Numbered from the stretch's first letter, positions 42,525 to 55,965 are shown. The stretch is DNA of 64,000 bases from Limnobacter sp. (GCA_029866125.1 JARWZZ010000012.1:123926-187925), one strand, 5' to 3'. Numbers and translations: made by a program. Notes: generated by a model not told the origin, from the letters alone.

Positions 42525-43319
42525 ATGGTACCCCAGTCAATTGAGCTCATCGAACTGGATGTTGTCGATTCAAGCAACACTTGGCTTGCTGCCCGAGTGC
42601 GTGACTTGGGTTTAACTACCCCCACTGCGGTGTTGGCCCATCAACAAACCCAAGGCCGTGGAAGGGCTGGCAGAGAGTGGGCAGCCTCGCCCGATGGAAG
42701 CCTGTGTTTGTCAGTCGCGATGGAAGTGTCAAACCCTGTGTCACCTTGGTTTTCAATTGTGGTCGGGGTTGCGGTGGTGCGCTCATTGAATGCCTTGGGG
42801 GTGACTGGCCTTCAGTTAAAGTGGCCAAATGATTTGCTTCTGAAAGGTCGCAAATTGGGCGGTATTTTGTGCGAATTGGTGTCCGTGGCACACATGCAAG
42901 TACAGAAGCAAATCTTGATAGTGGGTTTGGGCTTGAATCTAAAGGGCATCCATCAACCTCAGGCTTTGGGCGGCTTAGGTAGCAGCAACCTGTTGCAAGA
43001 TTCCAATACACCCATTGACCTTAGCAAGGCTGAATTGGCTGTGCGTTTGGCCACTGCCATTGTGGATGAGGTTCAACAGTCACAAAGTTTGGGCTTTGCT
43101 GCTTGGCAATCTGAGTTTAATCGGCTGGATGCTTGGTTTGGGCAGCGGGTGGAGGTGGTACAGCCTGATGGAACACTTTTCGGTAAGTCCTGCGGTTGTC
43201 ACAGCGATGGTTCTTATTTGATTCAAAAGTCAGGTGATTTGAATTCCGGTTTACAGTGCGTCCAGTCAGGTGATTTGTCACTCAGGAAGGCTTCCGATGG
43301 GCACGCTACAAATGAGTAG
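42525..43319 (+). CDS. birA: Biotin--[acetyl-CoA-carboxylase] ligase, class I
   Basis: The 264-residue ligase attaches biotin to BCCP. The N-terminal helix-turn-helix of enteric BirA is absent, so it should be an enzyme only and not a repressor. Seen motifs are VDSSNTWLAARV, the biotinyl-AMP loop GRGRAGREW, LQLKWPNDLLL and KLGGILCEL. The ATG at 42,525 is used; a GTG at 42,513 is possible, and neither has a clear ribosome binding site. coaX overlaps its 3' end, as commonly seen for birA-coaX in betaproteobacteria. Confidence 0.93.
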   Translation: MVPQSIELIELDVVDSSNTWLAARVRDLGLTTPTAVLAHQQTQGRGRAGREWAASPDGSLCLSVAMEVSNPVSPWFSIVVGVAVVRSLNALGVTGLQLKWPNDLLLKGRKLGGILCELVSVAHMQVQKQILIVGLGLNLKGIHQPQALGGLGSSNLLQDSNTPIDLSKAELAVRLATAIVDEVQQSQSLGFAAWQSEFNRLDAWFGQRVEVVQPDGTLFGKSCGCHSDGSYLIQKSGDLNSGLQCVQSGDLSLRKASDGHATNE

Positions 43320-44163
43320 TCATGGTGTAAATAATTCATATGAAGCTTGCATTTTTCTGGATGCGGGCAATACGCGAATCAAATGGGTGGTGACTGACGG
43401 GGCGGGCCATCAGTTTTTAGATGCGTCACGCCAAACCTTTCCCACTCAGGATTTGAACCATCAAATGGGCTTCACGCAGCTTGCCCAGCAATTGGCGCAA
43501 ACCGCCAAGCACTACAATTGCCAAAGCCTGTGGGTTTGTCATGTGTTGGGCACAAGTTTTTTTGCGCAGTTGGATGCGGCCCTTCAGCTTGAGAAAGCTG
43601 GGCTCACCCTGCGAGCCCCAGTGGTAGGTCAACATGCCATGCTGAACACCAACTACTCAGACCCCACCAAGCTGGGGCAAGACCGTTGGGTTGCCTGCTT
43701 GGCTGTGCTGGGCCTAACTGAACATTCACTCGAAAGTGCTGTCAATTGCGTGGTGAGTTTTGGCACTGCCACCACAGTCGATGCGTTGGTGCGGACAGGT
43801 TCTGCGGGTGACGCTTCGGTACACCTCGGGGGTGTGATTTTCCCTGGTTTGGATTTGATGCTGGATGGGCTTCATCGCAACACTGCTCAACTTCCTAAGG
43901 CCCACATGCAATTTGAAAAATGGCCAACTTCCACAGAGTCTGCGATTGCAAGTGGCGTCATTCGTGCGCAATGGTCAGCTGTTGAGGGTTTTGTGCGCGA
44001 CCTTGAAGCTCAATCGAATCAAACTTGCCGCTTGTGGGTACACGGTGGGCATGCGGAAACACTGCTGGCTTTTTTGCCAGATGCGCTCAGCCCAAAACTG
44101 GTCCGCTTGCAAGATGCCGTCTTTCACGGCTTGAGGTATTCCATGCGAGGTGCAGGGGCATGA
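43297..44163 (+). CDS. coaX: Type III pantothenate kinase
   Basis: The 288-residue ASKHA-fold kinase phosphorylates pantothenate at the start of CoA synthesis and needs a monovalent cation. Motifs are DAGNTRIKWV (phosphate 1), the LGQDRWVACLA substrate segment and SFGTATTVDAL (phosphate 2). The ATG at 43,297 has AGGAAGG 6 nt upstream and overlaps birA by 23 nt. Alternatives are 43,270 and 43,312. Confidence 0.93.
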   Translation: MGTLQMSSHGVNNSYEACIFLDAGNTRIKWVVTDGAGHQFLDASRQTFPTQDLNHQMGFTQLAQQLAQTAKHYNCQSLWVCHVLGTSFFAQLDAALQLEKAGLTLRAPVVGQHAMLNTNYSDPTKLGQDRWVACLAVLGLTEHSLESAVNCVVSFGTATTVDALVRTGSAGDASVHLGGVIFPGLDLMLDGLHRNTAQLPKAHMQFEKWPTSTESAIASGVIRAQWSAVEGFVRDLEAQSNQTCRLWVHGGHAETLLAFLPDALSPKLVRLQDAVFHGLRYSMRGAGA

Positions 44164-44939
44164 AGCGATTGGGTCTGACGCCTGCGGCGGTATATTGGTG
44201 GTCTGTCGTCACTGCGCTGGTGGTGTTGAATTTGATTGTGTTGGTGGTCGCAGCCGTGCGCGGTGGTGTGTTGTGGGGGCCAGTGCCGCTGGAGTCTTTG
44301 TCGGCGGGTTTGCGCTCGGAATGGGTTCAGGTGGATAAGCCGTGGTTGACTGAAGGTCAATCGCTGGCTCAGGCCTCGAGTCGATTTTCAGGGCCTGGCG
44401 CAGTCAGTCTAAGCCAGGGTAAGCAGGATTTGAAAACCGCGCTTTCGGAAGCTCAAAACAAAGTGAATGAGGAAGTTAGCCCGCAGCAGTTTTGCTTGCT
44501 ATGGGGCCCCTTGTTGCCTGACCAAAAGCAGCGAGTGGCGGACGCTTTGGGTAAATGGTCGGGTGCTCGTCAAGAAATTCAACGTCGAGAGTCCTTGGGC
44601 TTTATTGTGGTGGTCCCCAAATCCAGAGTGCTTGAGGGTGAAAATATTGCATCGCTTTCCAAAAAAGGCGTTTCCGATGTGTTTTTTATCGGCACCCCCG
44701 GCCCGCTGCAAGGTGGCATTTCCGTGGGCATGTTCAGGTCCAAAGAGCGAGCAAATGCCCAGCTTTCAAACCTCAAAGACAAAGGTGTGCTTGGGGCTGA
44801 AGTGCGTGAGCGCCCGGGGCCCATCCGCACTTTTTTCGAGCTCAAAGGCACGGCCTTACAAATCAATGAGGTGCGACAAATCCACACGAACAACCCGCGT
44901 GGCGAGTTGAGCGAATGTGAGGTGGAAGAGGCTCAGTGA
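44160..44939 (+). CDS. SPOR-type membrane protein downstream of coaX
   Basis: The 259-residue protein has one N-terminal membrane helix (VYWWSVVTALVVLNLIVLVV, about residues 12-31) and a periplasmic C-terminal part. The last 90 residues (GGISVGMFRSKERANAQLSNLKDKG) look like a SPOR repeat domain, which binds denuded septal peptidoglycan. The ATG overlaps the coaX stop as ATGA. A longer frame starting at 44,025 lies inside coaX. Exact function unknown. Confidence 0.8.
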   Translation: MKRLGLTPAAVYWWSVVTALVVLNLIVLVVAAVRGGVLWGPVPLESLSAGLRSEWVQVDKPWLTEGQSLAQASSRFSGPGAVSLSQGKQDLKTALSEAQNKVNEEVSPQQFCLLWGPLLPDQKQRVADALGKWSGARQEIQRRESLGFIVVVPKSRVLEGENIASLSKKGVSDVFFIGTPGPLQGGISVGMFRSKERANAQLSNLKDKGVLGAEVRERPGPIRTFFELKGTALQINEVRQIHTNNPRGELSECEVEEAQ

Positions 44940-44960
44940 CGTCCCTCAGTGACTCCCCAT

Positions 44961-46172
44961 TTACAGCAAATGGCTGAGGTCGTGCTGAATAAAACCTGTG
45001 TGCAATTTGCCTTCGGGCATCGGGATTACCTTGCTCCAGCAAATCACTTTGAAGGTCTCGCCCATTTCAGCTTCACTGAGCAACATATTGATGGCTTGCC
45101 TGTGGGCCCCGCCTTCCAAAGGGTCTAAAAATTGCGCGTCAGATGCCGCCAAATCCAGAATGCCGTGGTGGCGCAAAAAAGCCGATTGTGTGCAGTAGCC
45201 TTCCAGCTCCCCGCCCGCATAAACAATCGATTCGTATATGCCAGAAAAGTCCACATGGCAGGTTAGGTCTTGCAAACCAATGCCTTCCAGAAAACCGTCA
45301 TGCGCAACATGTTGGCTGTGGGCGCGTAAAAAGCCTTGGTTTTGGGTGTGGTTGTAGTAGTGCTCGGCGTCCCTGCCGTAGTCAATCATCAAGGCAAAGC
45401 CGCGCAGTTTCTGCGTCACAGTTTGAACCCATGCGCGAGCTTCCAAGCCCCATTCCGACCTGTAAGGGGAGGGCCAAGGGCCGTGCTTTACAAGCAATTG
45501 TTTGGCAAATTCAGTGATGTCCTCAGCGGCGGGCAAGTCGATGCAGGTCAACTGGGGGTAGGGGGACTTTTGAGCGTCATCCACCGTGACGAAGGTTTCC
45601 AAAACTGCATCATTTGTCCAAGCAAATCGCCGCACGGGCAGGGCGTCCAACAGCTCATTGCCAATCACAATGCCGTCAAAGCTGTCTGGCAACTCGTGCA
45701 GCCAATTGACTTTGCTGGCAATCTCGGTGGGAAGCTCCCGCTGAATGCGCTCGGCCTGTTTTTCTTTTAAGCCGCCTGACAAGTCAATGATGTTGTATTT
45801 CTCCACCTGACCCCCGATGGCCGACAAAATGTCACAAGCCAATCGGCCGTCGCCCGCGCCAAATTCGTAAATGACGGGTTTACACCCATCGCTAGTCCCC
45901 TCCATCAGCCCACCCAGTGCCCTGCCCAGCGTTTGGCCAAACAAAGGGCTCAAGCCGGGGGCGGTGATAAAGTCGCCTTCGCTGCCGAAAATGCGGTCGC
46001 CCCTGCTGTAGTAGCCGTAATGCGGGTGGTACAGGGCCAAGCGCATGAATTCATCAAACCGCATTGGGCCGTCCTCCCGAATGCGGGCTGCCACATCATT
46101 GCGTGCTGCAAGGTCGGGCAAACCGGTTTTGGATGAGGGCGATGGTGATGATGAGGGCAATGAATTGTTCAA
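44961..46172 (-). CDS. MidA/NDUFAF7-type SAM-dependent methyltransferase
   Basis: The 403-residue class I methyltransferase family protein includes mitochondrial NDUFAF7/MidA, an arginine methyltransferase for complex I assembly. Seen are RFDEFMRLALYHPHYGYYSRG, FITAPGLSPLFGQTLG, the SAM-binding YEFGAGDGRLACDIL and GNELLDALPVRRF. The bacterial substrate is not established. The first 20 residues are Ser/Pro-rich and may not be conserved. It is convergent with the SPOR gene. Confidence 0.88.
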   Translation of the reverse strand: MNNSLPSSSPSPSSKTGLPDLAARNDVAARIREDGPMRFDEFMRLALYHPHYGYYSRGDRIFGSEGDFITAPGLSPLFGQTLGRALGGLMEGTSDGCKPVIYEFGAGDGRLACDILSAIGGQVEKYNIIDLSGGLKEKQAERIQRELPTEIASKVNWLHELPDSFDGIVIGNELLDALPVRRFAWTNDAVLETFVTVDDAQKSPYPQLTCIDLPAAEDITEFAKQLLVKHGPWPSPYRSEWGLEARAWVQTVTQKLRGFALMIDYGRDAEHYYNHTQNQGFLRAHSQHVAHDGFLEGIGLQDLTCHVDFSGIYESIVYAGGELEGYCTQSAFLRHHGILDLAASDAQFLDPLEGGAHRQAINMLLSEAEMGETFKVICWSKVIPMPEGKLHTGFIQHDLSHLL

Positions 46173-46275
46173 AATCTGTGCTTTAAGGCTTGGGTGAGTT
46201 AGAATGGCGTGCTTCGCGTCCTGCTGGTTTTTAAATCGCTAGCCGCTTGATTTTCCTCTGTATTTTATACGACTC

Positions 46276-47037
46276 ATGACCCCGAAAGATTCCTACGCGT
46301 TGGTTACTGGTGGTGCACAGCGCTTGGGCCGTTCAATTGCCCTCGAATTGGCGCAACAAGGCTGGAATATTGCTTTGCATTTTCGCTCGTCTGCGGCACA
46401 AGCAGAACAAACCTTGGCGGACATTCGGGCGTTGGGTGTGCAGGCGGTGGGTATTCAGGCCGACCTTGCTAAACCCGAGCAAGTAGAACAACTTTTCCAC
46501 ACAGCCACCCGCTCAGGGCCGGTGCGTTGTGTGGTCAACAATGCATCTTTGTTTGAGTTTGATAGTGCACAGACCATCGGTGCAGACTTGTTTCACCAGC
46601 ATATGGCGTCCAATTTGCTGGCGCCTTTGACCTTGGCCAAACTGTTGCACAGTCATGTACCTGAGGGGCAGCAGGGCGTGGTGGTTAATTTGTTGGATCA
46701 AAAACTCAGTAACCTCAACCCGGATTTTTTAAGCTACACCTTAAGCAAAGCAGGCTTGCAAACCGCAACCACCATGCTGGCGATGGAACTGGCGCCCAAG
46801 GTGCGTGTGGTGGGGGTTGCACCGGGTTTAACCCTGATCTCGCATTTGCAAACGCCTGAGCAGTTTGAAAAAACCCACCAGATTTCGCCCCTTAATCGTT
46901 CAAGTCGGCCCGAAGACATTGCACAATCCGTGGCTTTTCTCGTCAACAGCCCGGCAATCACTGGCACCACTTTGTTGGTGGATGGCGGTCAACACCTCGT
47001 GCCCATGGCACGGGATTTCAGCATGATGAATCCATGA
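46276..47037 (+). CDS. SDR oxidoreductase, pteridine-reductase/FolM-like
   Basis: The 253-residue short-chain dehydrogenase has the cofactor motif TGGAQRLGRSIA near residue 11 and the catalytic YTLSK near residue 155; Arg in the glycine motif and HFRSS after beta-2 favour NADPH. The 4-nt overlap with folB and the overall pattern fit dihydropteridine or dihydromonapterin reductases (FolM/PTR1-like), which keep pterins or folate reduced. The specific substrate is inferred from context. Confidence 0.85.
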   Translation: MTPKDSYALVTGGAQRLGRSIALELAQQGWNIALHFRSSAAQAEQTLADIRALGVQAVGIQADLAKPEQVEQLFHTATRSGPVRCVVNNASLFEFDSAQTIGADLFHQHMASNLLAPLTLAKLLHSHVPEGQQGVVVNLLDQKLSNLNPDFLSYTLSKAGLQTATTMLAMELAPKVRVVGVAPGLTLISHLQTPEQFEKTHQISPLNRSSRPEDIAQSVAFLVNSPAITGTTLLVDGGQHLVPMARDFSMMNP

Positions 47038-47429
47038 CAGACTGGTTTTTAGATCCTCGCTTGACGGACTGCCGTCGGGTTTTTATTCGCGACTTTGATG
47101 TGTCTGCAGCCATCGGTGTGTTTCCCGAGGAGTTGGGACGCACTCAAGGCGTACGCATCAACATCGATTTTTGGGTGCCGCGTGCAGATTCACCTTCGGC
47201 GCGGGACAAGTTGCAGGACGTGGTCGATTACGACTTTGTTCGGCCCGGCATTCACGGTTTAATCCAGGCGGGGCACATTGGTTTGCTGGAACGTCTGGTG
47301 GATGAGACGCTGCAACTCGTATTGGCCCATCCCAAAGTTATTGCGGCCCGGGTGCGGGCAGAAAAATCAGAGGTCTATCCCGACTGCGAGTCCGCAGGGG
47401 TTGAGGTCTTTCAGTTCAAGAAAAAGTAA
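47034..47429 (+). CDS. folB: Dihydroneopterin aldolase
   Basis: The 131-residue FolB-fold enzyme cleaves 7,8-dihydroneopterin to 6-hydroxymethyl-dihydropterin and glycolaldehyde in folate synthesis. Recognisable parts are [25 protein letters not shown] and the catalytic-Lys region [14 protein letters not shown]. It overlaps the SDR gene by 4 nt. Confidence 0.88.
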   Translation: MTDWFLDPRLTDCRRVFIRDFDVSAAIGVFPEELGRTQGVRINIDFWVPRADSPSARDKLQDVVDYDFVRPGIHGLIQAGHIGLLERLVDETLQLVLAHPKVIAARVRAEKSEVYPDCESAGVEVFQFKKK

Positions 47430-47437
47430 GGAACATC

Positions 47438-48325
47438 ATGGTGCAGTTTTCAGAGCAGCCTATCCAACTCTTCCCCACGCGTGCAGAGCAAAAAGAGGAA
47501 TTGGAATTCAATAAGTTGGAAAAGCGCTTGTTTAAGCAGGTGGGGCAAGCCATTGGCGACTTCAATATGATTGAAGACGGCGACAAAGTCATGGTGTGTG
47601 TGTCTGGCGGTAAAGACAGTTACGGCATGTTGGACATTCTTATCAAAATGCGTCAACGTGCCCCCATTCAATTCGACATCATCGCAGTGAATTTGGATCA
47701 AAAACAACCCGGATTTCCGGAAGAAATTTTGCCTGCTTACCTCAAGTCGATCGATATTCCCTACCACATTGAAGAGCAAGACACCTACTCAGTCGTCAGG
47801 CGTGTAATCCCCGAGGGCAAGACCACTTGCTCGCTGTGCTCACGCCTACGCCGCGCCATTTTGTACCGGGTGGCGGGTGAGTTTGGCTGTAACAAAGTGG
47901 CCTTGGGCCACCACAAAGACGACATACTCCAAACCCTGTTGCTGAACATGTTTTATGGTGGCCGCTTAAAAGGCATGCCGCCCAAATTAGTCAGCGACAA
48001 CGGCAAGCACACGGTAATTCGCCCCATGGCGTATTGTCGAGAGGTGGATTTGGCGCGCTATGCGGCAGAAAAAGACTTCCCGATTATTCCGTGCAATTTG
48101 TGCGGCAGTCAGGAAAACCTGAAGCGCAAAGAAATGTCGCGTTTGCTGCAGCAGTGGGAGAAAGACAACCCCCGCTGGATTGCCAACTTGTTTACATCGC
48201 TGTCCACCGTGGTGCCTTCGCACCTGATGGATCGAAAGTTGTTTCCTTTCGAAACCATCAAGCCCACCGGCGATGCGATGGAAGACGGCGACATTGCATT
48301 TGATGCGGACGACGCCTGTGCGTGA
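47438..48325 (+). CDS. ttcA: tRNA 2-thiocytidine synthetase TtcA
   Basis: The 295-residue PP-loop ATPase thiolates C32 of certain tRNAs. It has the PP-loop motif [10 protein letters not shown] and the two CxxC motifs CSLCSRLRR and CNLCGSQE for the Fe-S cluster. AAGGA precedes the ATG. Length is normal. It follows folB by 8 nt and is probably the third gene of that operon, converging with ilvA. Confidence 0.95.
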   Translation: MVQFSEQPIQLFPTRAEQKEELEFNKLEKRLFKQVGQAIGDFNMIEDGDKVMVCVSGGKDSYGMLDILIKMRQRAPIQFDIIAVNLDQKQPGFPEEILPAYLKSIDIPYHIEEQDTYSVVRRVIPEGKTTCSLCSRLRRAILYRVAGEFGCNKVALGHHKDDILQTLLLNMFYGGRLKGMPPKLVSDNGKHTVIRPMAYCREVDLARYAAEKDFPIIPCNLCGSQENLKRKEMSRLLQQWEKDNPRWIANLFTSLSTVVPSHLMDRKLFPFETIKPTGDAMEDGDIAFDADDACA

Positions 48326-48341
48326 ACGTCCGCCATACCGC

Positions 48342-49862
<1,521 letters not shown>

Positions 49863-50061
49863 AGTAATTCCTTGATTGGCGATGCAGAATGGAGCTTTGC
49901 ATCCAATTAATCGAACCCCATACTTTACAGTATTGCAGAGCACAATGACGGTTTACCTCATCGACTATGAGGTAAGCAGTTTGGGCAAGTCCTGCGGTTA
50001 GAGGCATTGCCTTGGGGCATAATTCGAACAAGTAAAATTTTAAGAGATTGACCGGGTTCCT

Positions 50062-50682
50062 ATGTTTATCAAGTCCAAATACGCGTTTGCGGGTTACACC
50101 ATCAAGGCCCGTCATCAAACCGGCGCCTCCGTTAGCACCTTTATCATTGGCATGGTGTGTGGGTTGGTTGTTGCGTTGGGGGTGGCCTTGTATGTCACCA
50201 AGGCCGAATTGCCTTTTTCCAATGCCAAAACTCAGGCGGCTTCGCCCAACTTGAATCCTGGTCCAGGCCAGACCCCACCTGACCCCAACTCCTCCATTTA
50301 TAACCGCACAGGCGGAACTGCGCCCGGCTTGGATGCTGTACCTGAACAAAGCAATCAGGCCGCTGCTGCACCCGAGGCAAAGCCGCCTACATCCATCACC
50401 AGTTCAACTGAAGCGCCCGCCGCGGCGGCTAAACCCGCTGAGCCTGTTGCCCAGACCATTTATTATTTGCAAATGGGCAGCTTTCGCAACCGTGAGGATG
50501 CGGAAAACCTAAGGGCCAGGCTGGCCTTCATTGGAACCGAGTCTGAAATTGCTGTGGGTGATGCAAATGGTGTGACGGTCAACCGTGTTCGAGTTGGTCC
50601 GTTTACTAATGCAAACGAGGCTTATCAAGCCCGTGTGCCCTTAACCAAAGGTGGATTTGAAGCCACCGTGGTCAAGCAGTAA
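50062..50682 (+). CDS. FtsN-like SPOR protein
   Basis: The 206-residue bitopic protein has a short cytoplasmic head, one membrane helix (FIIGMVCGLVVALGVALYV, about residues 31-49), a Pro/Ala-rich periplasmic linker (about 55-130) and a C-terminal SPOR domain (IYYLQMGSFRNREDAENLRARLAF) that binds septal peptidoglycan. The layout resembles FtsN, but no FtsN essential-region motif is evident. It is followed by dsbA, an arrangement common in Burkholderiales. Confidence 0.85.
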   Translation: MFIKSKYAFAGYTIKARHQTGASVSTFIIGMVCGLVVALGVALYVTKAELPFSNAKTQAASPNLNPGPGQTPPDPNSSIYNRTGGTAPGLDAVPEQSNQAAAAPEAKPPTSITSSTEAPAAAAKPAEPVAQTIYYLQMGSFRNREDAENLRARLAFIGTESEIAVGDANGVTVNRVRVGPFTNANEAYQARVPLTKGGFEATVVKQ

Positions 50683-50743
50683 CTCAGTTGCAGTTAAAGT
50701 GCAATTCAACCGTAAGCCAGAATCTGTAGTAACAGGAGTTGTG

Positions 50744-51385
50744 ATGGAACGTAGAGATTTTATTCAATCCATGGTTGTTGTTGGTGCCACAGGCGGTCTG
50801 GGTATGGGTACTCAACTGGCGCAAGCCCAATCGGGCGGCTTTAAGCCTTCCAAAGAGACTGTGCCCCGCTCAAATCCCGGCAAAATCGACGTGATTGAGT
50901 TTTTTTGGTACGGCTGCCCACATTGCTACAAGTTCGAGCCTCTGATTCAGGCATGGAAGAAGACACTTCCCAGCGACGTGCTTTTCCGGCAAGTGCCAGT
51001 GGGTTGGCCCAGCAAGCGGACCAACTTTACCGGCCATCAAAAGCTGTTTTACACATTGGAAGCGATGGGCGTACTGGCCACCGCACATTCCAAAGTGTTT
51101 GAAGCCATGCACAATGACAAAAAGGTGCTGGCTGATGATGCGCAAATTTTCGACTTCGCCGAATCCATTGGCTTAAAGCGCACCGAATTTGCCAACAACT
51201 TCAAATCTTTTGGTGTAAATGCCAAAGCCAATCAGGCCGTGGGCCTTGCCAGTGCTTATGGCGTGGATGGGGTGCCATCCCTAGGTATTGATGGCAAGTT
51301 TCTAACCTCAGCCTCCTTGGCAGGTTCGGACCAAGATGCACTGCGGGTTGCAGACGCATTGATTAAACGCCAAAGACAAGGTTAA
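50744..51385 (+). CDS. dsbA: Thiol:disulfide interchange protein DsbA
   Basis: The 213-residue periplasmic oxidase has the active site CPHC in WYGCPHCYKFEP near residue 61 and the cis-Pro loop GVPSLGIDGKFL. The start ATG (50,744) follows AGGAG; an upstream frame to 50,651 overlaps the SPOR gene. The leader opens MERRDFIQS, a twin-arginine-like RRxF followed by a long hydrophobic stretch ending near QAQ, so Tat export is possible instead of Sec. Confidence 0.9.
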   Translation: MERRDFIQSMVVVGATGGLGMGTQLAQAQSGGFKPSKETVPRSNPGKIDVIEFFWYGCPHCYKFEPLIQAWKKTLPSDVLFRQVPVGWPSKRTNFTGHQKLFYTLEAMGVLATAHSKVFEAMHNDKKVLADDAQIFDFAESIGLKRTEFANNFKSFGVNAKANQAVGLASAYGVDGVPSLGIDGKFLTSASLAGSDQDALRVADALIKRQRQG

Positions 51386-51417
51386 ATCACACAGATGATT
51401 TTAGATTCAGAGGTGGT

Positions 51418-52485
51418 ATGAGTCATTCCTTCAATTCTGGGCGCTTGCTGATATTGTCTTGCGCCCTTATTTTGGGTGCATGTTCTTCAACGCAGCCGGT
51501 AAAAACCGCCAAAGTGGACAAGCCAGTCGCTTCCAAGTCCAGCCCGGTTGCCGTTACCCACACCGAGTGGGAAGAAGCCCCGCAAGGTGGTGGATACTAT
51601 TTGGATGATGGCCCTGGGGATTTTCGCCCAGTTGATTTGCAAAAAATTCCCAATGCGGAGCCCTTCATCGAGCCTCTGGCCAAATTCAATTTGAGGGAAT
51701 ACACCGTGATGGGGCAAACCTTTGTGCCTCAAACCACCCTTGAAGAGCCTTACCGCCAAAAAGGCAAGGCCAGCTGGTACGGGCGTAAATTTCACGGTTC
51801 CAAAACAGCCAATGGTGAAATTTATGACATGCACCAAATGACGGCCGCTCACCCCACGCTTCCGCTGCCCAGTTATGCCAAGGTCACCAATGCGGCAAAT
51901 GGTCGGTCCGTCATTGTGCGAGTGAATGACCGAGGGCCCTTTCTGCGTAGCCGTATTATCGATTTAAGCTATGCCGCCGCATTCAAACTGGGCTATGTGA
52001 ACCAAGGCAGCGCCGAAGTTGTGGTGGAAAAGCTGACGCCTGAATTGATTGCGCTGTACAAAAAAGACCCCGAAGGCTTCATCCAACAAGACACTTTGCT
52101 CGCTTCTGCCGATTCTCGACCTGTTAAAGAGGTCAACCCTGTGATATCCGCGTCTGCCGTGTCCTTCAGGGCGAACGACTACCCGCCAGTCTCGGCCGTC
52201 AACGCGGCCAATAACGCGGCCAACAACGCCTACAGCAACGGTCAGCCAGTCTATTTGCAGGTTGGGGCATTTGGTGCTTTGCCCAATGCTGAAAACATGA
52301 AAAATCAACTCAAAACCATTGAACCCTCGTTCAATGACTCCACCCGGATTCTTAAACAAGATGGCATGTTTAGGGTGTTCGTGGGCCCGTTCACCAATCG
52401 GGACCAAGCCAATGAAGCGGCCTTTCTGCTCGCCTCCAAAGGGGATGTGCGCCCAGTCATCCGCGAGGGCTTGATTCTCCCCTAA
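51418..52485 (+). CDS. rlpA: RlpA, septal-ring lytic transglycosylase lipoprotein
   Basis: The 355-residue lipoprotein has a lipobox LGAC at about residue 24. A double-psi beta-barrel follows ([19 protein letters not shown] ... VRVNDRGPF, about residues 120-185), then a disordered linker with [14 protein letters not shown] runs, and a C-terminal SPOR domain ([17 protein letters not shown]). RlpA cleaves glycan strands lacking stem peptides at the septum. It follows dsbA by 32 nt. Confidence 0.92.
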   Translation: MSHSFNSGRLLILSCALILGACSSTQPVKTAKVDKPVASKSSPVAVTHTEWEEAPQGGGYYLDDGPGDFRPVDLQKIPNAEPFIEPLAKFNLREYTVMGQTFVPQTTLEEPYRQKGKASWYGRKFHGSKTANGEIYDMHQMTAAHPTLPLPSYAKVTNAANGRSVIVRVNDRGPFLRSRIIDLSYAAAFKLGYVNQGSAEVVVEKLTPELIALYKKDPEGFIQQDTLLASADSRPVKEVNPVISASAVSFRANDYPPVSAVNAANNAANNAYSNGQPVYLQVGAFGALPNAENMKNQLKTIEPSFNDSTRILKQDGMFRVFVGPFTNRDQANEAAFLLASKGDVRPVIREGLILP

Positions 52486-52565
52486 TCGTCCCCACCTCCC
52501 ACCCAATACCGCATGCTTTTTATTTCAGTGGCCTGCGGCCTCTACCTATTTTTGCAGGGTTCAGC

Positions 52566-53123
52566 ATGGAGCAATATCACGGCACCACCATCATCTCCGT
52601 TCGGCGTGGCAATCAAGTCGCTTTGGGAGGGGATGGGCAGGTCACTCTTGGGCACATTGTTGTCAAGGGCTCAGCCAGAAAAGTACGTCGTTTGTACAAT
52701 GACAAAATTCTTGCAGGTTTCGCGGGTGGAACTGCTGACGCATTTACCCTTTTTGAGCGCTTTGAAGCCCAATTGGAAAAGCATCAGGGGCATTTGTTGC
52801 GCTCGGCAGTCGAACTGGCCAAAGATTGGCGTACTGACCGCGCACTGCGCCGGCTAGAAGCCATGCTGGCCGTGGCGGACAAAGACCACTCACTGATTAT
52901 TACCGGCAATGGCGATGTGTTGGAGCCCGAGCAGGGCTTGGTGGCGATCGGTAGCGGTGGCTCATACGCACATTCAGCCGCCAAGGCCTTGCTTGAAAAC
53001 ACAGACCTTGCGCCAGAAGTCATTATTAAAAAGGCGCTAACAATCGCTGGTGATTTGTGTATTTACACCAACCACCACCACACGATTGAAGTGCTGGGCG
53101 GCCCCACCATTCTGCCCAAGTAA
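52566..53123 (+). CDS. hslV: HslV, ATP-dependent protease peptidase subunit
   Basis: The 185-residue proteasome-like peptidase has the N-terminal sequence [14 protein letters not shown]; removal of the first six residues exposes the nucleophile Thr7. Further family parts are [10 protein letters not shown] and [10 protein letters not shown]. It forms a double hexamer capped by HslU. The next gene is hslU, 22 nt downstream. Confidence 0.96.
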   Translation: MEQYHGTTIISVRRGNQVALGGDGQVTLGHIVVKGSARKVRRLYNDKILAGFAGGTADAFTLFERFEAQLEKHQGHLLRSAVELAKDWRTDRALRRLEAMLAVADKDHSLIITGNGDVLEPEQGLVAIGSGGSYAHSAAKALLENTDLAPEVIIKKALTIAGDLCIYTNHHHTIEVLGGPTILPK

Positions 53124-53145
53124 CCGCAAGCATTCAGGATTATTT

Positions 53146-54477
53146 ATGACACAACTTACACCAGCTCAAATTGTTGAAGAGCTTGATAAACACATCGTGG
53201 GCCAAAATGCTGCCAAACGTTCAGTCGCGGTTGCGCTGCGCAACCGTTGGCGCCGTATGCAAGTGGCCATGCCTTTGCGTCAGGAAATCACACCCAAAAA
53301 TATTCTCATGATTGGCCCCACAGGTGTGGGAAAAACCGAAATTGCAAGGCGGCTTGCCCGTTTGGCCAAAGCGCCGTTCATCAAAATTGAAGCCACCAAA
53401 TTCACCGAAGTCGGCTATGTGGGCCGTGATGTGGACACAATTATTCGCGATTTGATGGAAATTGCCCTCAAGCAAGTGCGTGATGAAGCGCAGTCTGAAG
53501 TGCGCGAGCAAGCCAAATCCGCCGCTTTTGACCGTGTGCTGGATGCTTTGCTGCCACCCGCCCGCGACTTTGGGTTCAATGACACCTCCACCACTCAAGA
53601 TGAAAGCCGCACACGGATTCGTTTCCGCGAAAAGTTGTTTGCTGGCGAGCTGGATGACAAAGAAATCGAGATTGAAGTCGCCGTTGGCGCACCCAGCCTA
53701 GACGTCGTTGGCCCACCGGGAATGGAAGAATTAACCGGTCAGCTCCAATCCATGTTTCAAGGCATGTCAGCAGGCAAAAAGAAAAGCAAAAAAATGCGCG
53801 TCATTGATGCACTGAAGGTGCTTGAAGATGAAGAGGCCGCCAAGCGCGTCAACGAAGACGACGTCCGCGCCAAAGCTTTGATCCGTGTGGAGCAAGACGG
53901 CATTGTGTTTTTGGACGAAATCGACAAAATTGCGGTCACCAGCGAAAGCCGTGGGGCCGATGTGTCCCGTCAGGGCGTGCAGCGCGATTTGCTACCCTTG
54001 GTTGAAGGCACCACCGTCAACACCAAGTACGGCATGGTCAAAACCGATCACATTCTGTTTGTGGCCAGCGGTGCGTTCCACTTGTCCCGCCCATCCGACT
54101 TGATTCCAGAGCTTCAGGGCCGATTCCCCATCCGTGTTGAGCTGGAATCCCTCACCGTTGAAGATTTCAAGCGCATTCTGACCAGCACAGACGCTTGTCT
54201 GACTGAGCAATACCGCGCATTACTGGCCACAGACGGAATTGAATTGGTATTCCAAGACGATGGGGTGCAGAAGATGGCCGAAATCGCCTATTCTGTCAAT
54301 GAAAAAACAGAAAACATCGGGGCCCGCCGTCTGTACACCGTCATGGAGCGGCTGTTGGAGCAAGTCGCATTCGAAGCAGACGGCACAACAAGGGTCATCG
54401 AAATTACCGCCTCGTACGTTGAAGAGAAGCTAGGTGCTGTTGCGCAGTCCGAAAACCTGTCTCAGTTTATTTTATAA
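53146..54477 (+). CDS. hslU: HslU, AAA+ unfoldase of HslUV protease
   Basis: The 443-residue AAA+ ATPase has Walker [10 protein letters not shown], the pore-loop region GYVGRD, Walker [11 protein letters not shown] and the sensor segment [15 protein letters not shown]. The C-terminal FIL tail docks into HslV. The ATG at 53,146 gives the standard [19 protein letters not shown] start and the same length as E. coli HslU. The upstream open frame overlaps hslV. Confidence 0.96.
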   Translation: MTQLTPAQIVEELDKHIVGQNAAKRSVAVALRNRWRRMQVAMPLRQEITPKNILMIGPTGVGKTEIARRLARLAKAPFIKIEATKFTEVGYVGRDVDTIIRDLMEIALKQVRDEAQSEVREQAKSAAFDRVLDALLPPARDFGFNDTSTTQDESRTRIRFREKLFAGELDDKEIEIEVAVGAPSLDVVGPPGMEELTGQLQSMFQGMSAGKKKSKKMRVIDALKVLEDEEAAKRVNEDDVRAKALIRVEQDGIVFLDEIDKIAVTSESRGADVSRQGVQRDLLPLVEGTTVNTKYGMVKTDHILFVASGAFHLSRPSDLIPELQGRFPIRVELESLTVEDFKRILTSTDACLTEQYRALLATDGIELVFQDDGVQKMAEIAYSVNEKTENIGARRLYTVMERLLEQVAFEADGTTRVIEITASYVEEKLGAVAQSENLSQFIL

Positions 54478-54511
54478 GTTGTTTTGACCGTTTGTTGAAA
54501 TGAGGTAATCC

Positions 54512-55887
<1,376 letters not shown>

Positions 55888-55965
55888 TCTTGAATGGGGC
55901 GAGTCAGGGTTGCCCCAATTCAGACCTATAACAATGCGGCTGGCCACCAAGCAGGGAGAATGTGC

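Noticed and set aside
49863..49943. Upstream extension of ilvA
   Set aside because: The GTG at 49,862 has AAGGA at the right distance and gives the conserved N-terminus; the upstream codons do not resemble IlvA.
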